Positions 8,528-17,468 of a stretch of 64,000 nt of DNA are shown in pieces. The notes beneath the pieces are model-generated. The model was not told the origin of the DNA. It searched no databases and saw nothing but the letters and a program-made list of their open reading frames with translations. The DNA lies in assembly GCF_000686885.1 (NCBI RefSeq), contig NZ_JMLU01000002.1, positions 124,001 through 188,000 on the forward strand, in the 5' to 3' direction. Position 1 is the first letter of the stretch. Each line of letters begins with the position of its first letter. The position numbers and the translations under genes were made by a program. The DNA comes from Flavobacterium sasangense DSM 21067. GTDB taxonomy: Bacteria; Bacteroidota; Bacteroidia; Flavobacteriales; Flavobacteriaceae.

Positions 8528-9421
8528 TTAATACCCGCTAATCATAATTCGGTTATATATTTTAACAGGAGTTTTTCTTTTTTGGTTGTTTTCGGTAATT
8601 TCCATCATTCCTTTCATTTCTTGAGTAATAAGAGCTTCTTTTATCCAACCATTAAAAGGGTTTAGTTTGTATTTTGAGGTCATTTTTCCGTTTAAATCGG
8701 CATTGCTTTTCTCTTTGTTTATTTTAGCTGTAATAAAAGATTTTCCAGCAATGATTGCATATTTGTTTGGTTTTAACTTTGTTAAAGTAAAAGTGTTTTT
8801 TAAATTCATCTTGGTGCCATTTAATTCCGTTTTAAAACTGTTTGTCCAAGATTCTTTTAATGCCACTTCTTCAGATGGAATCATATAGAATCCATTTTCT
8901 AAATTATTTTTAAATGTCTTATCGTTAAAACTTTCCTTGAATGTTTTAGCTATTTTTTGTTTTTGTTCTTCGGTGATTTGCGGAATGCCGTCAAATAAGT
9001 TTTTATATAAATTATCTGTATTTTTTATTTCTTTTACCTTCCCTTTTTCATTAATAACAACAAAAAATTCTTTGTTAATCATGTTAGAAATGATTTTATC
9101 TAAAGGATTTCCGCTATCTCGTTCTTTAGAATCAATAATTTTATTATCAAAATCTGATTCAAATTCTATTATCATTTCTTTTAATTTACAACTAAGTGTA
9201 AAAATTGAATCCTCTCGTTTTGTAACTTTATAGTCGATCTTATAAAACGTGGATACTTCAATATCTGCCCAAGAATCGATATCATCCTCATAAATGTGAC
9301 TTTGAGTTAAAACGGTTTGTTTGTAAATTTTTCCAGGTGTTAGATTGAGTCTTAATGCATGTTTTTCTTCGCAAGAAATAAATAAAACACTTAAGAAGAT
9401 GATTAAAAATTTTGTGTGCAT
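8528..9421 (-). CDS. Lipoprotein, DUF6263-like
   Basis: A 297-residue lipoprotein with signal peptide and lipobox (VLFISC, Cys17). The body begins with ALRLNLTPGKIYKQ, the type of opening seen in Bacteroidota DUF6263 proteins, then beta-rich segments with an acidic middle and a late GWIKEALITQEMKG segment. The likely location is the periplasmic face of a membrane. It starts 11 bp after the stop of the large adhesin gene upstream and may be co-transcribed with it. No catalytic motif is visible and the function is unknown; the family name is from memory of its pattern. Confidence 0.65.
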   Translation of the reverse strand: MHTKFLIIFLSVLFISCEEKHALRLNLTPGKIYKQTVLTQSHIYEDDIDSWADIEVSTFYKIDYKVTKREDSIFTLSCKLKEMIIEFESDFDNKIIDSKERDSGNPLDKIISNMINKEFFVVINEKGKVKEIKNTDNLYKNLFDGIPQITEEQKQKIAKTFKESFNDKTFKNNLENGFYMIPSEEVALKESWTNSFKTELNGTKMNLKNTFTLTKLKPNKYAIIAGKSFITAKINKEKSNADLNGKMTSKYKLNPFNGWIKEALITQEMKGMMEITENNQKRKTPVKIYNRIMISGY

Positions 9422-9432
9422 ATCTCTAAAAA

Positions 9433-12400
9433 TTATCGTTTTAAAGTAAAATGTCCTCTATGTTCTTTTCCGTTTTCTCTTTTTACTACAAACCAATAAT
9501 CTGATGATGGTAATGGTTCTCCATTGTGTTTACCATCCCAACCCAAGTCGTTTGGCCCAAATTGAGTTATAAATTTACCTTGTCTATCAAAAATTAAAAT
9601 TTTTAGATTAGGTTCATTTTCCGAAAATTTAATTCTCCAATAATCATTGTATCCATCATCATTTGGAGTGAAATATCTAGGATGCATAAGTAAGTAAATT
9701 TCGTCGAAACTTACGCCACAACCGTTTTTGTCTCTAACAAAGATGGTATATTCTCCATTAGGTAAGTTAGAAAATAGTGGACTATCTTGATATTCGATTC
9801 CGTTTAATGAATATTCATAATTACCTAAACCAGTAACATTTACAGTAATTGTGTTGTCGTGTTCTGTCCAGTCAGATGTTTCAAATGGACCAATAGTTGC
9901 TGGATTTGATAAAACAACAGCTACGTTTTTAGTTGTAGAGCATATTACACTTCCATGAATTTCAGTTACGGTTAAACTATAATTTCCTGGTTGATTAACT
10001 ACTATTGATGGTGTTGTTTCTCCAGTTGACCATAAATAACTATCAAAATAACTGTTTTCAGTTAAAGTAACAGTAAAGTTTTCGCATAAGTAATACAGAT
10101 TGTTTAGAGTGATTACAGGTGTTGGTATTAAAGTTAATTGCAGATCACTGATTTGGTAACATCCAAAGTTGTCTCTTACTAGAACAAAAAACGTTTTATC
10201 TGTTTGGTTTAAATTATAATTTGAAAAAGTAGTTACTTGATCTGATGCTGTTTGATTTTGTGCTCCAATAAGCGAATTATAATAGGTGAAATTATAATTA
10301 TTCGGATTACTTATAATGTTTTGATTAAATTGTCTTAAATCAACTATTTCGTTACCATTGTTGCCATTATCACAAATAAGAGTTGTGAAATCTTGTGTGT
10401 TAGGTAATGGTAAAAAAGATGATGAAATATATACTGTAGTGGCTAACGTTTGGCAACTACCTCTTTTTACTTTAATAATGACTGAATTACCTTGATTTAA
10501 ATTTCCTAAAGTATTTGATGTACTCCATGTTAGTCCTCCATCAAAACTATATTCATCTCCAAAAGTTGTTATTGTAACACTAGCATATTTATTACATCCA
10601 GCCGGATCAATTGTATAGGCAGGTTGAATGCTTTCTAAACTTCTAACATAAACATAATAATTGGGAGAGGTACACCCAAACGCATTTTTTATTTTTAAAA
10701 TATAGGTGTCAGCAGTAACATTATTAAGTATATTAGATGTTTGCCAAGTATTTCCTCCATCAAAACTATATTCACTAGCTGGAGTTGTAATTGTTATGCT
10801 CCCTAAATTGGAACAGTAAGGTTCAACAACACTATAATCTAAAGTGTTTAAGAAAACACCTTCAATTGAAATAATTTTTGGATTGGATATACAGCCATCA
10901 GTGTCTTTTATTCTCACGGTATATAATCCAATAGGTAGATTTGTGGCAACATTATTAGTTGACCAAGTTAGGCCATCGTCAAAACTATATTCAGTTGCTT
11001 GAGTTTGTATTGAAATAGAACCAAAATCGCCACAAAAAGTTGGATTTGTATAGGTTACATAAGGTGTGCTTAATAATAATGAGCGAATTGTAATAGGCGA
11101 ATTGTAAGATTCGCATCCCATTATTGTTCTAATTTTAACCTGATAAGATCCTGGATTTAGATTTGTTAACGTGTTAGATGTGGTCCATGTTGCCCCACCA
11201 TCGAAGCTGTATTCTGATGCAGGAGACGTAACAGTTATGGTTCCATATGCTACATGACAACTTGGTTGCTGAATTTCAATTGTAGGTAAAACAGCTACCT
11301 GATTTGGTAAAATTGTAACACTGTTAGTAGAAATACATCCAAAATTATCAGTAACTGTTACTGAATATGTACCAACAGAAGTTACACTAATATTTTGAGT
11401 GATTTCACCTGTTGACCAAAGATAGTTTGCTCCTTGAGATGCCGTTAATGTGGTGCTTCCGCTACAAATATTTAAAATTCCCGAAATGGTTGTAAAAGGA
11501 TTTTTAACCGTAAGTTGTATAGGAATTATTTTATAGCATGTGGCGTCTTTTATAACTCTAACAAAAATTGCAGAAGTATAGCTTTCAAAATTTTGAAAAT
11601 TTGGTATCGAATTTACATCGTTATAAGCATCATTTTGATTGGCATAATAACTAAAAGTGTAGTTAGAGGGGTTGTTTATTATTAAGCCTTCACAGTTTGT
11701 TAAATCAAAAAACTCTTTTCCATCTCCATTTAAATCGCATTTAAATAAATTTGTAGTTGTAGGCTTATAATCGCAATCTGGTAAACAATTTAAAAAGGAA
11801 ATGTCCCAACCTGTATTTGCATCACTGTCAGAAGCACTTGCAAAGTTGGTTCCTGAACAAGTGGTATTTCCTAGGACTATCCCGTAATTTATGATTGCTT
11901 GAACATTGTAGTTGTTATTTGTTACATTAGGTAAATCATTTGCATTAATTTGAAAACAGAAAGTTTTGGTGTTCAAGTTTAATTGAGAAGGATTAGATGA
12001 AGTATAAACAATTTGATTGTTTTGATCTAAAACTTTTATTTCTATAGATTGAACATTTGCGCTTACTCCGCCAGAATTAGGAATTGTAAATGTTCCACAA
12101 ACCGATAATGGAAATGTAGGGCAAATTTCAAATAATGGATTTAATTGAATGCTGCCTTGTAAATTTTCATCAGAATGTAATAAACATAAATCATCAATAT
12201 AAGTGTAGCCAAAATGACCACCTAATCCACATCTTGATGCAGTAAACTCTATTATAAAATCTTCGTTGTTAGGAATTGAAGAAATATCTAAAATACCCGA
12301 TTGCCAATTTTCAGTGTAAAGAATAATACTTCCATTACTTGATGATTCATATTGAGTGAAGATACAATTATTTGGATCTCCAATTAAACAAAACTCACTA

Positions 12401-13071
12401 ACTACAACATTGTTTTTAATAATTTTGGCCTTGAAATAAGGTTGTTCATTATCATGGTCAGATCCTGATATACTTTGAAGTACTGCTTTAAAATTAAATT
12501 TTACTTCTGTTTCATTATTTGTTTTAAAACGTTTCGTTTGCACAACACCAGATGTTATGGAAGAATTTTTATGATTTACTTTTAAAACATATTGATCAAA
12601 TCCGTTAATGTTGCCAATATACTCATCATAATAATTCGATGGTACCGTAGTAGCCATTAAGCTACTTGCGTTTGGATCGTATTGAATAATTCCTTGGTTA
12701 GCAGTTACATATACATCTTTACATTGCATAGGATTAACTGGTGATCCCGTACCGTAACTGTAATTTTTTAAGGTAAAAGTATTATTTGTATTTTCAAACT
12801 CTTCAAAACCTCCGTTATTACATAAAAAAACCGAACTTTGTAATCTTGAAAAAGGAATAAATCTATTGGAATTCAAATTTCTTTCAGTTTCAATTTTGTT
12901 AAGAAATTGTTCCCTTTGAATAGAGTCATTTAAATTAAATTCTGGTGTGCTTTCAAAGGCACGACCGTTAATCAAAACAATGTTTGAATTTTTGGTATTT
13001 AATTCAGAATTTTGTCCTAAACAAGTAATAGTTAGAAAAAGTAGAGAGATTTGAAAAAGAATATTTTTCAT
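9433..13071 (-). CDS. T9SS type B secreted adhesin-like protein with repeats and gliding-type C-terminal domain
   Basis: A 1212-residue exported protein. An N-terminal signal peptide ends near GQNSELN. Residues ~50-300 look like a carbohydrate-binding/jelly-roll region. There are then several SprB-like repeats: four copies of an EYSFDGGxTW unit at about residues 619, 692, 765 and 839 (spacing ~73), flanked by YLWSTGE units. The last ~85 residues are a gliding-motility-associated C-terminal domain (PRYFTPNDDGYNDYW, then IFDRQGKFI, GWDGKHNGEPLPSSDYWF, FTLKR), the sorting signal for the type IX system and surface attachment or release. The likely role is adhesion or gliding at the cell surface. 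The repeats are also similar at DNA level and could vary in number. Confidence 0.88.
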   Translation of the reverse strand: MKNILFQISLLFLTITCLGQNSELNTKNSNIVLINGRAFESTPEFNLNDSIQREQFLNKIETERNLNSNRFIPFSRLQSSVFLCNNGGFEEFENTNNTFTLKNYSYGTGSPVNPMQCKDVYVTANQGIIQYDPNASSLMATTVPSNYYDEYIGNINGFDQYVLKVNHKNSSITSGVVQTKRFKTNNETEVKFNFKAVLQSISGSDHDNEQPYFKAKIIKNNVVVSEFCLIGDPNNCIFTQYESSSNGSIILYTENWQSGILDISSIPNNEDFIIEFTASRCGLGGHFGYTYIDDLCLLHSDENLQGSIQLNPLFEICPTFPLSVCGTFTIPNSGGVSANVQSIEIKVLDQNNQIVYTSSNPSQLNLNTKTFCFQINANDLPNVTNNNYNVQAIINYGIVLGNTTCSGTNFASASDSDANTGWDISFLNCLPDCDYKPTTTNLFKCDLNGDGKEFFDLTNCEGLIINNPSNYTFSYYANQNDAYNDVNSIPNFQNFESYTSAIFVRVIKDATCYKIIPIQLTVKNPFTTISGILNICSGSTTLTASQGANYLWSTGEITQNISVTSVGTYSVTVTDNFGCISTNSVTILPNQVAVLPTIEIQQPSCHVAYGTITVTSPASEYSFDGGATWTTSNTLTNLNPGSYQVKIRTIMGCESYNSPITIRSLLLSTPYVTYTNPTFCGDFGSISIQTQATEYSFDDGLTWSTNNVATNLPIGLYTVRIKDTDGCISNPKIISIEGVFLNTLDYSVVEPYCSNLGSITITTPASEYSFDGGNTWQTSNILNNVTADTYILKIKNAFGCTSPNYYVYVRSLESIQPAYTIDPAGCNKYASVTITTFGDEYSFDGGLTWSTSNTLGNLNQGNSVIIKVKRGSCQTLATTVYISSSFLPLPNTQDFTTLICDNGNNGNEIVDLRQFNQNIISNPNNYNFTYYNSLIGAQNQTASDQVTTFSNYNLNQTDKTFFVLVRDNFGCYQISDLQLTLIPTPVITLNNLYYLCENFTVTLTENSYFDSYLWSTGETTPSIVVNQPGNYSLTVTEIHGSVICSTTKNVAVVLSNPATIGPFETSDWTEHDNTITVNVTGLGNYEYSLNGIEYQDSPLFSNLPNGEYTIFVRDKNGCGVSFDEIYLLMHPRYFTPNDDGYNDYWRIKFSENEPNLKILIFDRQGKFITQFGPNDLGWDGKHNGEPLPSSDYWFVVKRENGKEHRGHFTLKR
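10535..11225 (-). repeat. Four tandem ~220-bp coding repeats in the adhesin gene
   Basis: The sequence around CCATCAAAACTATATTCA recurs at about 10538, 10760 and 10975, with a more diverged copy at 11195, giving a period of about 220 bp (73 codons). Each encodes the EYSFDGGxTW repeat core. Edges are approximate because the units diverge outside the core. Confidence 0.75.
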
Positions 13072-13088
13072 TTAGTAGAATTTTTTTA

Positions 13089-13096
13089 CAAAAATA
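13089..13096 (-). promoter_or_regulatory. -7 element of the adhesin gene
   Basis: The minus strand reads TATTTTTG (complement of 13089-13096), 18 bp before the ATG at 13071; it fits TAnnTTTG exactly. No clear -33 box is visible. Confidence 0.45.
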
Positions 13097-13175
13097 TAAA
13101 AAAATGAAAGATTTTTCATAACATTATTATTTAAATTCTTTCTAAAATAGATAATCATAATTTTATTAGAAAACT

Positions 13176-15374
13176 TTGAAAGACATTCTATTAATCACAC
13201 CACCTTTTACCCAACTGAATACACCGTATCCAGCAACGGCTTATATCAAAGGTTTTCTGAATACCAAGAACATTTCCGCTTACCAAATGGACTTAGGTAT
13301 TGAGGTGATTTTAGAAATGTTTTCCAAAGATGGTTTAGAAAGTTTGTTTCAAGTTTCAGGTTCCAAGCTGGAAGAATTTGGACCGAATTCGCAACGAATT
13401 TTCGCTTTAAAAGACGATTACATCAAATCCATTGATTCCGTAATCGCTTTTCTTCAAGGAAAGAATCCATCTTTAGCTCGTCAAATTTGTTCAGGAAATT
13501 TTTTACCAGAAGCGTCTCGATTTGACCAATTAGACGATATGGAATTTGCGTTCGGTTCGATGGGAATGCAAGACAAAGCGAAACATTTAGCCACTTTATA
13601 TTTAGAAGATTTATCTGATTTTATTGTGGAATGTATCGATGAAAATTTCGGATTTAGTCGCTATGCTGAGCGTTTGGGTAGAAGTGCTAATTCGTTTGAT
13701 GAATTGTACGAACATTTACAACAAGAGGTAACGTTTATCGACAAAATCACCATCAAAATTCTGAAAGAACGAATTGAAGAAGTTCAGCCTAAATTGGTTT
13801 GTTTTTCTGTTCCATTTCCAGGGAATTTATATAGTGCATTTCGTTGTGCTCAATTCATAAAAGCCAATTTTCCGAATGTAAAAACGGCAATGGGTGGCGG
13901 TTTTCCTAATACGGAATTACGTGAATTAAAAGACCAACGCGTTTTTAAATTTTTCGATTTTATTACGTTAGATGATGGCGAATTGCCAGTTGAATTAGTT
14001 TATAATGTCATATCGAACGATTCCGAAATTTCGGAAGAGATGCCTTTAAAACGAACTTTTCTTTTAGAAAATAACCAAGTCGTCTATAAAAACAATTCCA
14101 CTCGTCACGATTACAAACAAAGTGAAGTAGGAACTCCAGACTATTCCGATTTATTATTAGATAAATATATTTCCGTAATTGAAGTAGCCAATCCTATGCA
14201 CAGTTTATGGAGCGATGGTCGTTGGAATAAACTCACCATGGCGCACGGTTGTTATTGGGGAAAATGTACATTTTGTGATATTTCATTAGATTACATCAAG
14301 TTATACGAACCCATCGCTGCCAAAATTTTGGTCGACCGAATGGAAGAATTAATCGCTCAAACAGGCGAAAACGGTTTCCATTTTGTAGATGAAGCAGCGC
14401 CACCAGCTTTAATGCGCGAAGTAGCTTTAGAAATCATCAAACGAAAATTAGTAGTTACTTGGTGGACGAACATTCGTTTTGAGAAAAGTTTTACGGCTGA
14501 TTTGTGTTTGTTGCTAAAAGAATCAGGTTGTATTGCGGTTTCTGGTGGATTAGAAGTAGCTTCAGACCGACTTCTAGAATTAATCAAAAAAGGGGTAACT
14601 ATAGAACAAGTAGCGCAAGTAACTAGAAATTTCAAGGAGTCTGGCATCATGGTTCACGCGTATTTAATGTATGGTTATCCCACACAAACCATTCAAGAAA
14701 CGGTAGATAGTTTGGAAATGGTACGTCAATTGTTTGAATTGGGCGTTTTACAAAGTGGTTTTTGGCATCAATTTGCTATGACAGCACATTCACCTGTGGG
14801 AATGTTTCCAGAAGAATTCGGAGTAATTCCGGAGCAAAATGAAATTATGTTTGCTAATAACGACATCAATTTCAAAGATAAAACCGGAATCAATCACGAT
14901 AAATTCAGCTTCGGATTAAAAAAATCGTTATTCAATTACATGCACGGAATCTGCTTTGATCATGACTTGCAAGATTGGTTCGATTTCAAAATTCCAAAAA
15001 CAAAAATTTCACCTGACTTTATTTATAATTGTTTAGAAAAAGAACATAATTTCTCAGTAAAACCAAATGCTAAAATTGTTTGGATAGGAGGAAAACCTCA
15101 AACCGAAATCTTCACCAAATCGAAAAAAGGAAATTCTTGGGAAATGATGAAATTAACGTTTCATAATAAAACAAAAACCTTTGATATTTCGGTAAATGCC
15201 GAAGAGGGGAAATGGTTGGTCATAACTTTAGAGAGAATTTCAGTTTATTCCGATAATAAAGTAACTTTTGCTCAATTGAAAACCGATTTTGAACAAAAAT
15301 GGGAGGATTTTGAATTGTTTTGGTATTCAAAACCCATTTTGACCTTAAGACAATTTGGTTTATTAACCTTGTAA
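13176..15374 (+). CDS. Radical SAM protein of the B12-binding type
   Basis: A 732-residue radical SAM enzyme. The N-terminus (MKDILLITPPFTQLNTPYPA) and the region to residue ~280 have the alpha/beta layout of a cobalamin-binding domain, with GGGFPN near residue 247, but I see no DxHxxG motif. The iron-sulfur motif is GCYWGKCTFCD near residue 360, spaced CX4CX2C. It is followed by HFVDEA and a SGGLEVASDRLLE segment, typical of the TIM-barrel SAM site. The start codon is TTG: a TAG stop lies only three codons upstream and MKDILLI is the natural family start. The substrate is unknown. It may be a single-gene unit; the carboxylase operon downstream has its own promoter. Confidence 0.82.
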   Translation: MKDILLITPPFTQLNTPYPATAYIKGFLNTKNISAYQMDLGIEVILEMFSKDGLESLFQVSGSKLEEFGPNSQRIFALKDDYIKSIDSVIAFLQGKNPSLARQICSGNFLPEASRFDQLDDMEFAFGSMGMQDKAKHLATLYLEDLSDFIVECIDENFGFSRYAERLGRSANSFDELYEHLQQEVTFIDKITIKILKERIEEVQPKLVCFSVPFPGNLYSAFRCAQFIKANFPNVKTAMGGGFPNTELRELKDQRVFKFFDFITLDDGELPVELVYNVISNDSEISEEMPLKRTFLLENNQVVYKNNSTRHDYKQSEVGTPDYSDLLLDKYISVIEVANPMHSLWSDGRWNKLTMAHGCYWGKCTFCDISLDYIKLYEPIAAKILVDRMEELIAQTGENGFHFVDEAAPPALMREVALEIIKRKLVVTWWTNIRFEKSFTADLCLLLKESGCIAVSGGLEVASDRLLELIKKGVTIEQVAQVTRNFKESGIMVHAYLMYGYPTQTIQETVDSLEMVRQLFELGVLQSGFWHQFAMTAHSPVGMFPEEFGVIPEQNEIMFANNDINFKDKTGINHDKFSFGLKKSLFNYMHGICFDHDLQDWFDFKIPKTKISPDFIYNCLEKEHNFSVKPNAKIVWIGGKPQTEIFTKSKKGNSWEMMKLTFHNKTKTFDISVNAEEGKWLVITLERISVYSDNKVTFAQLKTDFEQKWEDFELFWYSKPILTLRQFGLLTL

Positions 15375-15405
15375 AACCTATAGTATTTTTACAAATTTTA
15401 TGAGA

Positions 15406-15437
15406 TTTGGTATTCACGTTTTCTTTTCGTAAGTTTA
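15406..15437 (+). promoter_or_regulatory. Promoter of the acyl-CoA carboxylase operon
   Basis: TTTG (15406-15409), a 20-base spacer and TAAGTTTA (15430-15437, one mismatch to TAnnTTTG) lie 21 bp before the first ATG. Confidence 0.5.
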
Positions 15438-15458
15438 CAACCACTAAAAAAATCTCAT

Positions 15459-15944
15459 ATGAGCGCAAATTATAAACTTTTAGTTAACAATTCTGCTTCG
15501 TTTGAAGTTACTGAAAATGATCTTCAAAAATTAGATGCCGTAAAGGTAGAAGCAACAAAGTTTCATGTACTAAAAGACAATACACCTTACAAAGCTGAAC
15601 TTGTATCGGCCGATTTTATTTCTAAAAAATATACCGTTAAAGTAAACAACAACACCTATGAAGTGGCGATTTCAGATGCTTTAGATGAATTAATCAAAAG
15701 TATGGGAATTGAACGTGGTAGAACAAAAGTAGTTAATGCTATCAAAGCGCCAATGCCAGGTTTGATTCTAGAAATCAACGTTTCGGTTGGACAAGAAGTA
15801 AAAGAAAACGATCCTTTATTGATTTTGGAAGCTATGAAAATGGAAAACTGTTTCCTTTCACCAAGAGATGGAGTTATTAAATCAATCTCGGTTGAAAAAG
15901 GAAATGCTGTAGATAAAGGACAATTGTTAATTGAATTCGAATAA
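15459..15944 (+). CDS. Biotin carboxyl carrier protein of an acyl-CoA carboxylase
   Basis: A 161-residue biotinyl carrier subunit. The C-terminal ~70 residues are a biotinyl/lipoyl domain opening with APMPGLILEINVSVGQ and carrying the biotinylation motif EAMKMEN (Lys of MKM is the biotin site). The N-terminal half is a small beta-rich domain. It is the first gene of a three-gene operon with the biotin carboxylase (one-base gap) and the carboxyltransferase, so the carrier, carboxylase and transferase are separate polypeptides. By analogy with Bacteroidota relatives this is a propionyl-CoA (or broad acyl-CoA) carboxylase rather than the ACC for fatty-acid synthesis; that is inferred from the fused-type carboxyltransferase downstream. 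Confidence 0.9.
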   Translation: MSANYKLLVNNSASFEVTENDLQKLDAVKVEATKFHVLKDNTPYKAELVSADFISKKYTVKVNNNTYEVAISDALDELIKSMGIERGRTKVVNAIKAPMPGLILEINVSVGQEVKENDPLLILEAMKMENCFLSPRDGVIKSISVEKGNAVDKGQLLIEFE

Positions 15945-15945
15945 G

Positions 15946-17394
15946 ATGAAAGAAATTAAAAAAATATTAGTTGCCAATCGTGGTGAAATTGCTATTAGAG
16001 TAATGAAAACCGCGAAAAAAATGGGAATCAAAACGGTAGCGGTTTATTCATCTGCCGATAGAAATGCTTTGCATGTAAAATATGCGGATGAAGCCGTTTT
16101 AATTGGAGAAGCAGCGTCAAGTCAATCGTATTTACGTGGCGATAAAATCATTGAAGTTTGTAAAGAACTTGGAGTTGATGCGGTGCATCCAGGTTATGGA
16201 TTCTTGAGTGAAAACTCATCTTTTGCAGAAGCTTGTGAAAAAAATAACATCATTTTCATCGGACCAAAATCAAAAGCGATTGAAATGATGGGAAGTAAGT
16301 TAGCAGCAAAAGAAGCTGTGAAACATTACAATATTCCAATGGTTCCAGGAACAGAAGATGCTATCACCGATATCGAAGCTGCAAAGAAAATTGCAACAGA
16401 AATTGGTTTTCCAATTCTAATCAAAGCATCAGCTGGTGGTGGAGGAAAAGGAATGCGTGTTGTGGAAAAAGCAGAAGATTTCGTGTCTCAAATGGATAGA
16501 GCAATTTCAGAAGCAACTAATGCATTTGGAGATGGTTCGGTTTTTATTGAAAAATATGTAACTAAACCTCGTCACATTGAAATACAAGTAATGGCTGATA
16601 GTCATGGGAATATCGTATATGTTTTCGAAAGGGAATGTAGTATTCAACGTCGTCACCAAAAAGTAGTAGAAGAAGCACCATCTGCGATTTTGACTCCAGA
16701 AAAACGTAAAGAAATGGGTGAGGCGGCTGTAAAAGTAGCTAAAGCTTGTGATTATTTAGGAGCAGGAACCGTTGAGTTTTTGATGGATGCTGACCATAAT
16801 TTCTACTTCTTAGAGATGAATACGCGTTTGCAAGTAGAACATCCAGTTTCAGAATTAATTTCGGGATTGGATTTAGTGGAATTGCAAATTCGTGTAGCAC
16901 GTGGCGAAGCGTTACCAATGAAACAAGAAGATTTACAAATCAAAGGTCACGCTATGGAACTTCGTGTGTATGCCGAAGATCCAATGAATGATTTCTTACC
17001 AAACGTTGGTTTCTTAAGCACCTATAAATTGCCAGAAGGCGAAGGAATTCGAGTAGATAACGGAATCGAAGAAGGAATGGATGTGCCAATTTACTACGAT
17101 CCAATGCTTTCAAAATTGATTACGTACGGAAATACACGTGAAGAATCTATCGAATTGATGATTAAAGCAATTGATAATTATTTAGTTGAAGGAGTTCATA
17201 CTACTTTACCTTTCGGGAAATTTGTAATGGAGCATGAAGCGTTCCGTTCTGGAGATTTTGATACCGGATTTGTAAAAGCATATTATGATGCTGAAAAACT
17301 AAAATCAAAATTAGATACCGAAGCCGAAATCGCAGCTATGATCGCATTTCAACAATATGTGGAAGATCAAAAAGTACTAAGATTGCCTAATTAA
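15946..17394 (+). CDS. Biotin carboxylase subunit of acyl-CoA carboxylase
   Basis: The ATP-dependent subunit that carboxylates the biotin of the carrier protein. The 482-residue protein shows the full biotin carboxylase signature: KILVANRGEIAIRV at the N-terminus, HPGYGFLSEN, the glycine-rich ATP loop KASAGGGGKGMR, RECSIQRRHQKVVEEAPS, and EMNTRLQVEHPVSE with the catalytic Glu/Arg. The ATG at 15946, one base after the carrier stop, is preferred over an in-frame TTG inside the carrier gene. Its substrate is set by the carboxyltransferase encoded next. Confidence 0.95.
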   Translation: MKEIKKILVANRGEIAIRVMKTAKKMGIKTVAVYSSADRNALHVKYADEAVLIGEAASSQSYLRGDKIIEVCKELGVDAVHPGYGFLSENSSFAEACEKNNIIFIGPKSKAIEMMGSKLAAKEAVKHYNIPMVPGTEDAITDIEAAKKIATEIGFPILIKASAGGGGKGMRVVEKAEDFVSQMDRAISEATNAFGDGSVFIEKYVTKPRHIEIQVMADSHGNIVYVFERECSIQRRHQKVVEEAPSAILTPEKRKEMGEAAVKVAKACDYLGAGTVEFLMDADHNFYFLEMNTRLQVEHPVSELISGLDLVELQIRVARGEALPMKQEDLQIKGHAMELRVYAEDPMNDFLPNVGFLSTYKLPEGEGIRVDNGIEEGMDVPIYYDPMLSKLITYGNTREESIELMIKAIDNYLVEGVHTTLPFGKFVMEHEAFRSGDFDTGFVKAYYDAEKLKSKLDTEAEIAAMIAFQQYVEDQKVLRLPN

Positions 17395-17434
17395 GAGTAT
17401 TAAGATAAAAGTAGTAAGAATTAGGATAACTTTT

Positions 17435-17459
17435 AACTTGAAACCTTAAACTTGAAACA
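17435..17459. repeat. CTTGAAAC intergenic repeat before the carboxyltransferase gene
   Basis: The gap between the second and third carboxylase genes holds AACTTGAAAC at 17435-17444 and AACTTGAAAC at 17450-17458 region, separated by CTTA. The same short motif (with CCTGAAAC variants) occurs before the LytTR gene at 48145-48176, in both places just upstream of an ATG. Confidence 0.5.
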
Positions 17460-17468
17460 AAAAGTAAT

